The notes below the pieces were generated by a model. That model was not told where the DNA came from, made no database searches, and was given only the letters and a program-made list of their open reading frames with translations. This document shows, piece after piece, positions 38,763 to 47,811 of a stretch of DNA of 64,000 nucleotides (its first letter is position 1; each line of letters starts with the position of its first letter). The translations under genes were made by a program, and so were the position numbers. This DNA is from Hyphomicrobium_A sp963726795 (GTDB lineage Bacteria; Pseudomonadota; Alphaproteobacteria; Rhizobiales; Hyphomicrobiaceae), in NCBI GenBank assembly GCA_963726795.1, contig CAVSDD010000004.1, positions 186,001-250,000 on the forward strand, written 5' to 3'.

Positions 38763-39557
38763 ATGCAGCAGTACCTCGACCTCATGCGCCGCGTACGCGA
38801 AACGGGCGTGCGCAAGACCGACCGCACCGGCACCGGCACCTTGTCCGTGTTTGGGCATCAGATGCGGTTCGATCTGGCCAAGGGCTTCCCGCTGGTCACG
38901 ACTAAGAAGTTGCACGTGAAATCGGTCATTCACGAGCTGATCTGGCTGTTATCTGGCGATACCAACGTCGCCTACCTTAAGGCAAACGGCGTCAGCATCT
39001 GGGATGAATGGGCCGACGCCGACGGCGATCTTGGTCCTGTCTACGGTCACCAATGGCGCTCGTGGACCGGGAGAGATGGCAAGATCATCGACCAGATCGC
39101 CGACGTCATCGCAACGCTCAAATCCAATCCCGATAGCCGCCGCATGATCGTCACGGCATGGAACCCGACCGACTTAGAAAAGATGGCACTCGCACCCTGT
39201 CACTGCCTGTTTCAGTTCTACGTCAGCGAGGGACGGCTCTCCTGCCAGCTATATCAGCGCTCGGCGGACGTGTTCCTCGGCGTACCGTTCAACATCGCGA
39301 GCTATGCGCTGCTCACGATGATGATGGCGCAGGTGACTGGTCTTGAGCCCGGCGAGTTCATCCACACATTCGGCGACGCGCACCTCTACCTCAATCACCT
39401 CGATCAGGCCGATGAACAGTTGAAGCGAATGCCCCGCCCGCTGCCGCGCATCGAGATCAATCCGACGGTCAAATCGATCTTCGATTTCAAGTACGAGGAC
39501 TTCAAGCTGGTCGCCTACGACCCGCATCCTCACATCGCCGCGAAGGTCTCAGTTTAA
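38763..39557 (+). CDS. thyA: Thymidylate synthase
   Basis: Converts dUMP to dTMP with methylene-tetrahydrofolate. 264 residues, the usual length of the short bacterial form. DRTGTGTLSVFGHQMRFDL, GPVYGHQWRSW, the nucleophile Cys146 in LAPCHCLFQFYV, SCQLYQRSADVFLGVPFNI and HIYLN-like HLYLNHLDQ are all present. Its stop overlaps the folA start by one base, and the two products form one folate cycle. Confidence 0.97.
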   Translation: MQQYLDLMRRVRETGVRKTDRTGTGTLSVFGHQMRFDLAKGFPLVTTKKLHVKSVIHELIWLLSGDTNVAYLKANGVSIWDEWADADGDLGPVYGHQWRSWTGRDGKIIDQIADVIATLKSNPDSRRMIVTAWNPTDLEKMALAPCHCLFQFYVSEGRLSCQLYQRSADVFLGVPFNIASYALLTMMMAQVTGLEPGEFIHTFGDAHLYLNHLDQADEQLKRMPRPLPRIEINPTVKSIFDFKYEDFKLVAYDPHPHIAAKVSV

Positions 39558-40093
39558 TGTTCCTATCGCTCGTCGTTGCCGTCGCCGACAACGGCATCAT
39601 TGGCCGTGATGGCGGACTGCCCTGGCGTATCTCCGCTGACCTCAAGACATTCCGCCGCGTGACCATGGGCAAGCCGCTCATCATGGGCCGCAAAACGTTC
39701 CAGTCGCTGAAGAAGCCGCTCGACGGACGCGACAACATCGTGGTCTCGGGCGACCAAAATTTCCGCGCCGAAGGGGCCATCGTTGTTCACGACTTTGAAG
39801 AGGCGGTCAGACGCGCCGAGCAGTGCGCGGCTCAGCGAGGAACTGAAGAGATCATGGTTATCGGCGGCGCAAAGGTATTCGAGGACGCGCTGGCGTGCGC
39901 GCGTTTCATCTACAAAACGGAGGTCCACGGGAGTCCAGCCGGCGACACGCTCCTGCCGCCGATCGATTGGACGCAGTGGGCGGAGCTTGAGCGCGAGCCC
40001 TTACCCAGAGGGCCGCGAGACGACTTTGCGGCGACTTTGGTGCGGCTTGAGCGCATTGCGGGGAAACACCAACGCAAGGCAGCCTCGCCTTGA
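39557..40093 (+). CDS. folA: Dihydrofolate reductase
   Basis: Regenerates tetrahydrofolate from the dihydrofolate produced by ThyA, using NADPH. 178 residues. VAVADNGIIGRDGGLPWRIS, then MGRKTFQSLKKPLDGRDNIV and EEIMVIGGAKVFEDAL are standard DHFR motifs. It starts at ATG 39557, overlapping thyA by one base (TAATG), so the two are translationally coupled. Confidence 0.96.
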   Translation: MFLSLVVAVADNGIIGRDGGLPWRISADLKTFRRVTMGKPLIMGRKTFQSLKKPLDGRDNIVVSGDQNFRAEGAIVVHDFEEAVRRAEQCAAQRGTEEIMVIGGAKVFEDALACARFIYKTEVHGSPAGDTLLPPIDWTQWAELEREPLPRGPRDDFAATLVRLERIAGKHQRKAASP

Positions 40094-40269
40094 ACGTGCC
40101 CGCCCGGCAACCAATCTAAGCTGCACGTTTGCGCTGAGGGGAGCCCCTGGCCTATAAGCGAGCACACGTCCCTCCCCCCTGATACCGGGTGAGTTTCCCC
40201 ATTCGGGATCGAGCGCGCCATAATCGGTGGCCGGCGCCCGCAAGCTCTAATCCATTGAAGGACTTCGAC

Positions 40270-41385
40270 ATGCCGTGGAGCAATCAGAGTGGTGGTGGCG
40301 GCGGCTGGAAGAGCGGCAACGGCGGGGGACCGTGGGGGCAGGGGCCGAGCGGCGGTGGGGGCGGTGGCCAGCAGCCGGACCTCGAGGAGATGCTCAAGCG
40401 GGGTCAGGACAAGGTCAAGCAGGTCATGCACGGCGGCGGCATTCCCGGCCCGCTGTTGCTGCTCATCGGAGCTGTGGCCGTTGCCGTGATCGTCTGGCAG
40501 GCCTTCTTCTTCCGGGTCAATCCGGACGAGCTCGGCGTCGTGATGCGGTTCGGCGAGTTCATCCGCAAGGATCCCCCGGGGCTGCATCCGCGCTGGCCGT
40601 ATCCCATCGAAGAGGTGCGACTGCCGAAGGTCACCCGGCAGAACATCATCGAGGTGGGCGTTCGCACTCCTAGTGCAGGCCGGGCTACCGGCGGCCGTGA
40701 TGAGCGCGCAGAGAGCCTCATGCTGACTGGCGACGAGAACATCGTCGACATCGATTTCGTCGTCTTCTGGCGCATCAATGACGCCGAGAAGTACCTGTTC
40801 AATATCCAGAACCCCGACACGACCGTGAAAGAGGTCGCTGAAAGCGCCATGCGCGAAGTGGTCGGGCAGTCGAAGATCCAGCCGATCCTCACCCAGGAGC
40901 GCCAGAAGACCGAGGAGGCCGTTCAGAAGTTGATGCAGAAGACGCTCGACAGCTACGGCGCCGGCATCCGCATCGATCAGGTGCAGTTGCAGAAGGTCGA
41001 CCCGCCGGCCGAGGTGATCGACGCGTTCCGCGACGTGCAGGCGGCTCGCGCCGACATGGAGCGGCTGCAGAACGAGGCTTACGGCTACGCCAACAAGGTG
41101 GTGCCGGAGGCGCGCGGCCAAGCTGAAAACATTCTGCAGGCGGCTGAAGGCTACAAGCAGAAGGTGGTCAACGATGCCGCCGGTCAGACGTCGCGCTTCA
41201 ATCAGGTCTACGACCAGTACAAGAACGCGCCCGACGTAACGCGCAAGCGGATGTATCTGGAGACGATGGAGCGTGTGCTCGGTGGCACCGACAAGATCAT
41301 CATGGATTCAAAGAGCAGCCAGGGCGTCGTGCCGTACCTGCCGCTCGACAAGCTGCGCAGCAAAGCCGCAGCGGGAGGCAACTGA
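40270..41385 (+). CDS. hflK: HflK, subunit of the HflKC membrane complex
   Basis: SPFH-domain protein that with HflC forms a large membrane assembly around the FtsH protease. About 371 residues from ATG 40270 (MPWSNQSGGGGGWKSG). The N-terminus is very Gly-rich, typical of HflK. One membrane segment at about residues 60-79 precedes the SPFH core (GVVMRFGEFIRKDPPGLHPR, then ENIVDIDFVVFWRINDAEKY). A helical coiled region with EARGQAENILQAAEGYKQKV follows. The frame is open from 40189 but the extra residues are not conserved. hflC begins three bases downstream. Confidence 0.95.
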   Translation: MPWSNQSGGGGGWKSGNGGGPWGQGPSGGGGGGQQPDLEEMLKRGQDKVKQVMHGGGIPGPLLLLIGAVAVAVIVWQAFFFRVNPDELGVVMRFGEFIRKDPPGLHPRWPYPIEEVRLPKVTRQNIIEVGVRTPSAGRATGGRDERAESLMLTGDENIVDIDFVVFWRINDAEKYLFNIQNPDTTVKEVAESAMREVVGQSKIQPILTQERQKTEEAVQKLMQKTLDSYGAGIRIDQVQLQKVDPPAEVIDAFRDVQAARADMERLQNEAYGYANKVVPEARGQAENILQAAEGYKQKVVNDAAGQTSRFNQVYDQYKNAPDVTRKRMYLETMERVLGGTDKIIMDSKSSQGVVPYLPLDKLRSKAAAGGN

Positions 41386-41388
41386 GCC

Positions 41389-42312
41389 ATGCGCGGGTTT
41401 TTCGCTTTTCTCATCATTTTGATCGGCATCGGTGCGGTCGCGGTCTATGCCTCCGCGTTTATCGTGCACCAGAACGAGCAGGCGCTCGTGCTGCGCTTTG
41501 GCGAGCCAAAGCGCGTAGTGCAGCATCCGGGCCTCAACTGGAAGATCCCGCTCGTCGACACGGTCGAGATCTACGACAAGCGCATCCTCGATCTCGACAG
41601 CCAGCCGCAAGAGGTCACAGCGTCCGACCAGAAGCGGCTCGTGGTGGATTCCTTCGCACGCTACAAGATCGTCGATCCGCTCAAGTTCTATCAGACGCTC
41701 AGGTATGAGGACGGCGTGCGCTCGCGGCTCGGCCCCATCATCGAATCCTCGCTTCGGCGCGTGCTTGGCGCCTCGACGTTCCAGGATCTGGTGCGCGACA
41801 AGCGCGAGGACCTGATGAAAAAGATCGCCGCCCTGGTCAACCAGGAGGGCGAAGAGTTCGGACTGCAGGTGGTGGATGTGCGCATCAAGCGCGCCGACCT
41901 GCCCGAGCAGAACTCAAAGAGCGTGTTCGATCGTATGCGCGCCGAGCGTCAGCGGGAAGCCGCAGAGTTCCGCGCGCAAGGCGCGGCCGAGGCCAATCGC
42001 ATCAAGGCTACGGCCGATCGCGAGGCGACCGTGATCAAGGCGGAGGCGAGCCGCAAGGGCGAGGAAACACGTGGCGGCGGCGATGCCGAACGCAACCGCA
42101 TCTACGCGCAGTCCTACAGTCGCGATCCGGAGTTCTTCGAGTTCTATCGCTCGATGCAGGCCTATGAGACCGGCCTGCGTTCCGGTGAGACGCGCCTGTT
42201 GATCTCGCCCAATTCGGAGTTCTTCAAGTACTTCGCCGACCCCAACGGTTCGCACGGCGCCAAACCGGCAACGGTGGGAGCAGCGCCCGCGCCGGCGACG
42301 CCCGCACCGTGA
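41389..42312 (+). CDS. hflC: HflC, subunit of the HflKC membrane complex
   Basis: Partner of HflK in the FtsH-regulating SPFH complex. 307 residues. An N-terminal membrane helix (FFAFLIILIGIGAVAVYASA) leads into ALVLRFGEPKRVVQHPGLNW and the SPFH domain. VVDVRIKRADLPEQNSKSVF and an Ala/Glu-rich helix follow, then PEFFEFYRSMQAYE and a C-terminal Pro/Ala tail. Its stop overlaps the next start (GTGA). Confidence 0.95.
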   Translation: MRGFFAFLIILIGIGAVAVYASAFIVHQNEQALVLRFGEPKRVVQHPGLNWKIPLVDTVEIYDKRILDLDSQPQEVTASDQKRLVVDSFARYKIVDPLKFYQTLRYEDGVRSRLGPIIESSLRRVLGASTFQDLVRDKREDLMKKIAALVNQEGEEFGLQVVDVRIKRADLPEQNSKSVFDRMRAERQREAAEFRAQGAAEANRIKATADREATVIKAEASRKGEETRGGGDAERNRIYAQSYSRDPEFFEFYRSMQAYETGLRSGETRLLISPNSEFFKYFADPNGSHGAKPATVGAAPAPATPAP

Positions 42313-42494
42313 ACGACCTCCTGGTCGGCTTTGGCCTCGTGCTCGTGATCGAAGGTCTGATGTGGGGGGCTGCCCCGCAGCTGGCTCGCCAGTTCCTCGT
42401 GGCGGCATTGGCAACACCGGAACGCACCTTGCGCATCGCAGGCTGGACTGCGGTCGGTCTCGGCGTCGGGATTGTTTGGCTTATCCGCGGATGA
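42309..42494 (+). CDS. DUF2065 small membrane protein
   Basis: 61 residues with two hydrophobic segments. FGLVLVIEGLMWGAAPQLAR and RIAGWTAVGLGVGIVWLIRG match DUF2065, a family that regularly follows hflC in proteobacteria. Function is unknown; the context suggests that it belongs with the HflKC complex or the downstream protease. It starts at GTG 42309, overlapping the hflC stop by four bases. Confidence 0.85.
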   Translation: MNDLLVGFGLVLVIEGLMWGAAPQLARQFLVAALATPERTLRIAGWTAVGLGVGIVWLIRG

Positions 42495-42626
42495 GCCGAA
42501 GTCGCCGCGTTGACAGCAACCGCGGCTTGCCGTCCACTTGATGCTAATTCCCGGTAGTTGCCGCGGGCGTACTGTGGGGCTTGTGCGAGTATTGGCCGCC
42601 CGACGACCGGCAGGAGAAAAGAGTTC

Positions 42627-44090
42627 ATGCAGCAACCAGCGGCACGACGCGGACGCGTCACCGGCGCACAATTCCTAATGGCGATGGCGTTTGGGCTGGC
42701 GGCGACAACGCTGCCGCTCGCTGCTCAGACGCATGGACCTCAGAGCGTTGCGCCGGTTGCCGAGCAGCTGATCGAGGCGGTGGTTAATGTTTCCACGAGC
42801 CAGGCGGTCAAAGGTCCGCAAGGACTGCCGCTCCCGAGTGTGCCCAAGGATTCGCCCTATCACGAGTATTTCGACGACTTCTTCAGCAACCGCGGCCAGT
42901 CTATTCCGGACCAGACGGTGTCGTCGCTCGGCTCCGGTTTCATCGTCGACGGCAAGGAAGGCCTGATCGTCACCAACAACCACGTGATCGATGGTGCCGA
43001 GGAGATCCAGGTCAACCTGCACGACGGCAGCAAGCTCAAGGCGGAACTGGTCGCCAAGGACACCAAGACCGATATCGCACTTCTGAGGGTCAAGCCGCAC
43101 AAGGAGCTGAAGGCCGTCAAGTTCGGCAGCTCAGCCAACATTCATGTTGGCGATTGGGTGATGGCGATCGGCAATCCGTTCGGTCTCGGCGGGACAGTGA
43201 CTGTCGGCATCATCTCGGCGAAGGCGCGCAACATCAACTCAGGCCCTTACGACGACTATCTGCAGACGGACGCGTCGATCAACAAAGGCAACTCCGGCGG
43301 TCCGCTGTTCAACATGGACGGCGAGGTGGTGGGCGTGAACACCGCCATCATATCGCCGACCGGCGGCTCGATCGGCATCGGCTTCGCGGTGCCGGCAGAT
43401 ACCGTCGTTCCCGTCGTGCAGCAGTTGCGCCAATACGGCGAGGTGCGGCGCGGCTGGCTCGGAGTGAAGATCCAAAGCGTGACCGAGGATATGGCAGCCC
43501 AGCTGGGCCTGCCAGAAAATACCGGCGCGCTTATCGCCGCCATTACCCCTGACGGTCCCGCGGCCAAGGGCGGGATGCAGGCTGGAGATGTGATCACGCG
43601 CTTTGACAACGAGGACGTTTCCGGCATGCGCACGCTGCCGCGTCTCGTTGCGCAGGCTCCGATCGACAAGCAGATCGACGTCGATGTTCTGCGCAAGGGC
43701 GAAAAGAAATCGCTCAAGGTCACCGTGGGGCGGCTCACGGAGGAGGACGAAGCCAAGGCCGAAGCCAAGAGCGCAGGTCTACCCGGCGCCGACAATACGG
43801 TGGTCCTTGGCCTCAAGCTGTTGGCTTTGACGGACGAGCTTCGGACCAAATACGGGCTTCCGGCCAGCGTCAAAGGTGCCGTCGTTGCCGACGTCGATCC
43901 AAAAGGTCCGGCAGCATCGAAGGTGCAGCCGGGTGATGTCATCGTGCAGGCCGCGAGCGAGCCCGTGTCGAGCCCTGAGGACGTGGCCAAGCGCGTGCAG
44001 AGCGTCAAGAAGGGCGCCCGCAAGACCGTGATGTTGGAACTGGAGGACGCAAAGGGCGGCCACCGGTTCGTATCGGTTCCCGTCGAGTAG
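42627..44090 (+). CDS. degP: Periplasmic serine protease/chaperone, Do (DegP/HtrA) family
   Basis: Envelope quality-control protease. About 487 residues from ATG 42627, with AGGAG upstream and a signal peptide ending near residue 34. The catalytic triad is His119 (IVTNNHVIDGA), Asp149 (TKTDIALLRV) and Ser223 (NKGNSGGPLF). Two PDZ domains follow (VRRGWLGVKIQSVTEDMAAQ and a second ending before residue 470). The frame is open from 42558, but the extra residues do not form a signal sequence. It follows hflKC and DUF2065, a common alphaproteobacterial order. Confidence 0.94.
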   Translation: MQQPAARRGRVTGAQFLMAMAFGLAATTLPLAAQTHGPQSVAPVAEQLIEAVVNVSTSQAVKGPQGLPLPSVPKDSPYHEYFDDFFSNRGQSIPDQTVSSLGSGFIVDGKEGLIVTNNHVIDGAEEIQVNLHDGSKLKAELVAKDTKTDIALLRVKPHKELKAVKFGSSANIHVGDWVMAIGNPFGLGGTVTVGIISAKARNINSGPYDDYLQTDASINKGNSGGPLFNMDGEVVGVNTAIISPTGGSIGIGFAVPADTVVPVVQQLRQYGEVRRGWLGVKIQSVTEDMAAQLGLPENTGALIAAITPDGPAAKGGMQAGDVITRFDNEDVSGMRTLPRLVAQAPIDKQIDVDVLRKGEKKSLKVTVGRLTEEDEAKAEAKSAGLPGADNTVVLGLKLLALTDELRTKYGLPASVKGAVVADVDPKGPAASKVQPGDVIVQAASEPVSSPEDVAKRVQSVKKGARKTVMLELEDAKGGHRFVSVPVE

Positions 44091-44118
44091 TCATTCAGAT
44101 AGCAAAGCGGAGGCGCAC

Positions 44119-44832
44119 GTGTCGGACCGCCACGGCCTCATTGATACGATTGTCGAGAGCCTCGCACCCATCCACCGCGACGGGCATAAGTTCGTCGCAA
44201 TTGCGGCCGGCCTTGCGCTCTTGGGCTTCCTGATTTGGCCGCCACTCGGCTGGCTGCTGGTGGTTGTGGCATTATGGGTCGCTTACTTCTTCCGCGATCC
44301 CGACCGCGTGACGCCGTTGCGCGATGGGCTCATTGTCGCCGCCGCCGACGGGCGCATCGCAGGCGTGGAAACCGTGCTGCCGCCACCGGAGCTGGGGCTC
44401 GGAACCGAGCGACGCGTCCGCATCTCGACCTTCTTATCGGTACTCGACGTGCACATCACGCGCGCGCCTGTGGCCGGACGTGTTGCCCGTTCCGTCTATG
44501 TGCCGGGGGCATTTGTTAACGCTGCGCTCGACAAGGCGAGCGAGGAGAACGAGCGCCGTGCCACGGTCATCGCGCGTTCGGACGGCGTTGAAATCCCGGT
44601 CGTTCAGATCGCGGGGCTGGTCGCCCGCCGCATCGTGGCGTTCGTGCACGAGGGTGATACTGTCGGGGCTGGAGAGCGCATCGGCCTCATCCGGTTTGGC
44701 TCGCGCGTCGATGTTTATCTCCCGCCGGGCAAAAGCGCGCTGGTCGCCGCCGGCCAGTATGCAATCGGCGGCGAGACGGTTCTTGCCGATCTGCAGTCGG
44801 TCGAGCCCGAGCGCGTTGCGCGGCGGAGTTGA
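44119..44832 (+). CDS. psd: Phosphatidylserine decarboxylase proenzyme (short form)
   Basis: Makes phosphatidylethanolamine at the inner membrane. 237 residues, the short form common in alphaproteobacteria. Two hydrophobic segments (about residues 27-57) precede YFFRDPDRVTPLRDGLIVAA. The catalytic domain has TFLSVLDVHITRAPVAGRV with His112. The self-cleavage site that yields the pyruvoyl cofactor is Gly194-Ser195 in LIRFGSRVDVYLP. Start is GTG 44119 with CGGAGG upstream. pssA, which supplies its substrate, follows 39 bases later. Confidence 0.95.
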   Translation: MSDRHGLIDTIVESLAPIHRDGHKFVAIAAGLALLGFLIWPPLGWLLVVVALWVAYFFRDPDRVTPLRDGLIVAAADGRIAGVETVLPPPELGLGTERRVRISTFLSVLDVHITRAPVAGRVARSVYVPGAFVNAALDKASEENERRATVIARSDGVEIPVVQIAGLVARRIVAFVHEGDTVGAGERIGLIRFGSRVDVYLPPGKSALVAAGQYAIGGETVLADLQSVEPERVARRS

Positions 44833-44871
44833 CGCCAGGCATTTGAGCTGGCGGCAGGAGATCGCATAGGA

Positions 44872-45780
44872 ATGGATCCGATCGTTCCGAGGCTCGAAAA
44901 AGAGACGCGCCGGCGCCGGCGCATGCCGTTGTTCCGGCACCAACAGGTGCCGGTCCGCATGCTGGTACCGAATTTCTTCACTCTTCTCGCGCTCTGCGCG
45001 GGATTGACGTCGATCCGCATGGGGATCGAGGGCCGCTATGAGCTGGCGCTTGGCGCCATCGTGTTCGCCGCGCTGCTGGACGGCATTGATGGTCGCGTTG
45101 CGCGCCTCTTGAAGGCCTCATCCCGTTTCGGCGCGGAGCTCGACAGCCTGGCCGATTTCGTCAACTTCGGCGTGGCACCCGCGTTTTTGATCTTCAACTG
45201 GGGGCTCGGCAGCCTCAAGAGCCTCGGCTGGATCTGCGTGATGATCTTCGCGCTCGCCTCGGCGCTGCGGCTTGCGCGCTTCAATGTGGCCAGCGATGAG
45301 GAGCGTCCCAAATGGGAATCAGCCTACTTCATCGGCATGCCGACCCCGGCGGCGGCGATCGTCGTTCTGCTTCCGGTCTACATCGAGCATCTGGGATTTG
45401 ATGCCTTTCGTGAATCGGCGGTGCTGCTCGACGTCGTGCTGCTCTACACGCTGTTGATCGCTTTTCTGATGGTGTCGACCATTCCCACATACTCCGGCAA
45501 GCTGATGGGCGAGCGCATATCGCGGGAGTACGTGCTCCCGATCTTCATGCTCGCTGTTGGATTTGTTGCGCTGCTGGTGACGTATCCGTTCGGCACGCTG
45601 ACGGGCGCCTCGATATTCTATCTGGCGCTGGTTCCGTTCAGCTGGCGCCGTTATGTGATCCGCGCGGCGGCGAGCAAGCCTGCGGAAGCGCCACCGGGCA
45701 TGCCGGCGGCTCAGGGCGACGTCGCGACGCGCGACGGCCGGCGCATCGTGGCAATCCGGCCCAAAGACCAATCACGTTGA
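44872..45780 (+). CDS. pssA: CDP-diacylglycerol--serine O-phosphatidyltransferase
   Basis: Integral membrane enzyme that makes phosphatidylserine, the substrate of the adjacent psd. 302 residues. The CDP-alcohol phosphatidyltransferase motif is complete: Asp73-Gly74, Ala77-Arg78, Gly87, Asp91 and Asp95 in DGRVARLLKASSRFGAELD and the following SLADF. The N-terminus is basic, and about seven hydrophobic segments follow. The C-terminal 40 residues are a soluble tail. The psd-pssA pair is standard in this group. Confidence 0.95.
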   Translation: MDPIVPRLEKETRRRRRMPLFRHQQVPVRMLVPNFFTLLALCAGLTSIRMGIEGRYELALGAIVFAALLDGIDGRVARLLKASSRFGAELDSLADFVNFGVAPAFLIFNWGLGSLKSLGWICVMIFALASALRLARFNVASDEERPKWESAYFIGMPTPAAAIVVLLPVYIEHLGFDAFRESAVLLDVVLLYTLLIAFLMVSTIPTYSGKLMGERISREYVLPIFMLAVGFVALLVTYPFGTLTGASIFYLALVPFSWRRYVIRAAASKPAEAPPGMPAAQGDVATRDGRRIVAIRPKDQSR

Positions 45781-45813
45781 AACGGCTTGGCTTGAGAACG
45801 TTCTTGGGCCGGC

Positions 45814-47811
45814 TCAGCGCTGCTGCCGCTGGATGAGCCGGTCACGCAGGGATTTGAGCGCTGCTCCGGGGACGGCCTCGCCGGGGGCACCCGCCGCTGG
45901 CTCTGGTGCGCGCTGACCCTGAGCGGGGGCGCCTTGAGCAAAACCATCCTTGCGCGCTGGAGCAGCCGGTCGGCCAGACGCGGGCGCCGCAGCGGCAGGC
46001 CGCGCGGCTTCCTCGCGCATGCGGGCGGCGAGTTGCGATTCATACCGCCGCATGTCGCCCGCTCGCGCGTTGTCTTGTACCTGGACCGGGGGCTCGGCGA
46101 AGTCAGCGATCATTGCCGCCTGTTGCGTGAGATCGCCGGCGCCGATGTCGGAGGAGCGCCATTTCTCGACCACTTGCTCGAGGAAACCTTCATCGCCAAT
46201 CGATTGTTGCCAATGCTCGGTGAAACGGGCGGTCGAGCTGCGCGGCAGACAATTGGCCGGCAGCTCATCGAAGGTGATGCGCACGGGAAGCGCCACGCCG
46301 TCGCCGAACGCCAGCGCTTCGCGTTGACCGAGCGCGGGCAGGAATTCGAGCAGCCCGGAGCCGGTATCGGTTATGGCGGAGGTGACGATCTCCTGGTCGC
46401 GGTCGTTCGACATGCGCAGCGCGAACACCGTGTTGCATTGCGATAGGATCGTTGGATCGATCTCCGCGGGGCGCTGTGAAACGATGCACAACGCGACGCC
46501 GTACTTGCGACCTTCCTTGGCGATTTTTGCAATCGCGCGCTTGCAGGGTTCAAAGCCCGCCCGCGGGGTCGCCGGAACGTAGCGGTGAGCCTCCTCGCAA
46601 ACGAGCGTGAGCGGCACTTTGCCTTCGCTCCAATGCGCGAAGTCGAACGTCATGCGCGAGAGCACCGACACGACGACATTGACGATCTCGGTCGGAAGGC
46701 CCGTGAGCTCGACAATGGTGATCGGCTTGTTGTTCACCGGCACGCGGAAGATGCGCGACAGCACCTGCGTCATGCCGTCGTAAACAGTAAGCGAGCCGAA
46801 CATGAAGGAGTAGCGCCCGTCCTGCGAGATCGCGTCGATGCGCGCCTTCAGCTGGCGGTAGGGCGAGAGGTCTTTCTTGTTCTCGAGCTTGCCCATGCGC
46901 TCGTCGATAAGGCCGGTCAGGTCCGAGATGCGGTAAGGAACCGGCGTATCGACCGTGAAGCGCGAGGGCTCGGAGCCGGAACGGCGCAGGTTATCGCGCG
47001 CGCGGCCTGCGCTGTAGCGCGCCTTGGCGATCGGAATTAGCTCCTGCAGGACCTCGATCTCGGCCTTGCGCGTGCTGTCGGTGATCAGAACCTCGACGAT
47101 CTCTTCGAAGTTCAGCAGCCAGAAAGGGAGCTGCATGTTGCGCGGGCTAATGACCTCGGCCCAATCGGAGAACGCAGTTGCGTACTCGTTGTGGGGATCG
47201 AGCAAGACGATGTGCGCGGCGGGGTTTTTGGCGAGGATGGACCGCAAGATAAGCGCAGTGGTGCACGACTTGCCGGTGCCCGTGGTTCCGAGCACCGCGA
47301 AATGCTTGCCCAGGAGTTCGTCGACCCGAACCATGGCGGGGATCGAATTGTCCTGCCGGATGCAGCCGATGCGCACCGAGCGTTCCGGGTCGCCGCAAAA
47401 AGCCGACTCGAGTTCGGCTTTCGAGGCAACACGCACGCGGTCGCCAAGGGAAGGGTAGGTCGTGACACCGCGTGCAAAGATGCTGTGGCGCCCCGAACCA
47501 TCGCGCCATAGCTCGCCGACGAGACCAAGCTCCGCGATCCATATCTCGGCCTCACCGTCGCGTTGCGCGGGAACCGGAACGCTCAGTGCCGATACGATGG
47601 CAAGCACAACGGTGTTGCCCGTGTCGATGCCGAGCAGCGTGCCCATGTCGGGGCGGTCGCCAAGGCGCGCTTGGCCCTTGTGAGTGCGGTCGAGCAGGAC
47701 GATCGCCTTCGAGCCCGTGACCGACACGATGCGCCCGATCGATCTGTCGGCAGCTGTCTCGATCTTGGCGGCGCCGGGCATGGTCAGCTGGATGTCGGTC
47801 GGCTTGTTCAC
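45814..47811 (-). CDS. HerA-like ATPase (DUF87 helicase/translocase family)
   Basis: 665 residues. An N-terminal HAS-barrel-like domain (IGRIVSVTGSKAIVLLDR) precedes the Walker A loop VLGTTGTGKSCTTALIL near residues 173-189. The acidic Walker B is LTLVCEEAHRYVPATP, followed by GVALCIVSQRPAEIDPTILS with its sensor/arginine residues. HerA proteins are hexameric DNA translocases, usually paired with the nuclease NurA, but no nurA is nearby. The last 80 residues are Ala/Pro-rich. GTG 47811 overlaps the histidine kinase stop by four bases, so the two are translationally coupled. The function here is unknown. Confidence 0.8.
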   Translation of the reverse strand: MNKPTDIQLTMPGAAKIETAADRSIGRIVSVTGSKAIVLLDRTHKGQARLGDRPDMGTLLGIDTGNTVVLAIVSALSVPVPAQRDGEAEIWIAELGLVGELWRDGSGRHSIFARGVTTYPSLGDRVRVASKAELESAFCGDPERSVRIGCIRQDNSIPAMVRVDELLGKHFAVLGTTGTGKSCTTALILRSILAKNPAAHIVLLDPHNEYATAFSDWAEVISPRNMQLPFWLLNFEEIVEVLITDSTRKAEIEVLQELIPIAKARYSAGRARDNLRRSGSEPSRFTVDTPVPYRISDLTGLIDERMGKLENKKDLSPYRQLKARIDAISQDGRYSFMFGSLTVYDGMTQVLSRIFRVPVNNKPITIVELTGLPTEIVNVVVSVLSRMTFDFAHWSEGKVPLTLVCEEAHRYVPATPRAGFEPCKRAIAKIAKEGRKYGVALCIVSQRPAEIDPTILSQCNTVFALRMSNDRDQEIVTSAITDTGSGLLEFLPALGQREALAFGDGVALPVRITFDELPANCLPRSSTARFTEHWQQSIGDEGFLEQVVEKWRSSDIGAGDLTQQAAMIADFAEPPVQVQDNARAGDMRRYESQLAARMREEAARPAAAAPASGRPAAPARKDGFAQGAPAQGQRAPEPAAGAPGEAVPGAALKSLRDRLIQRQQR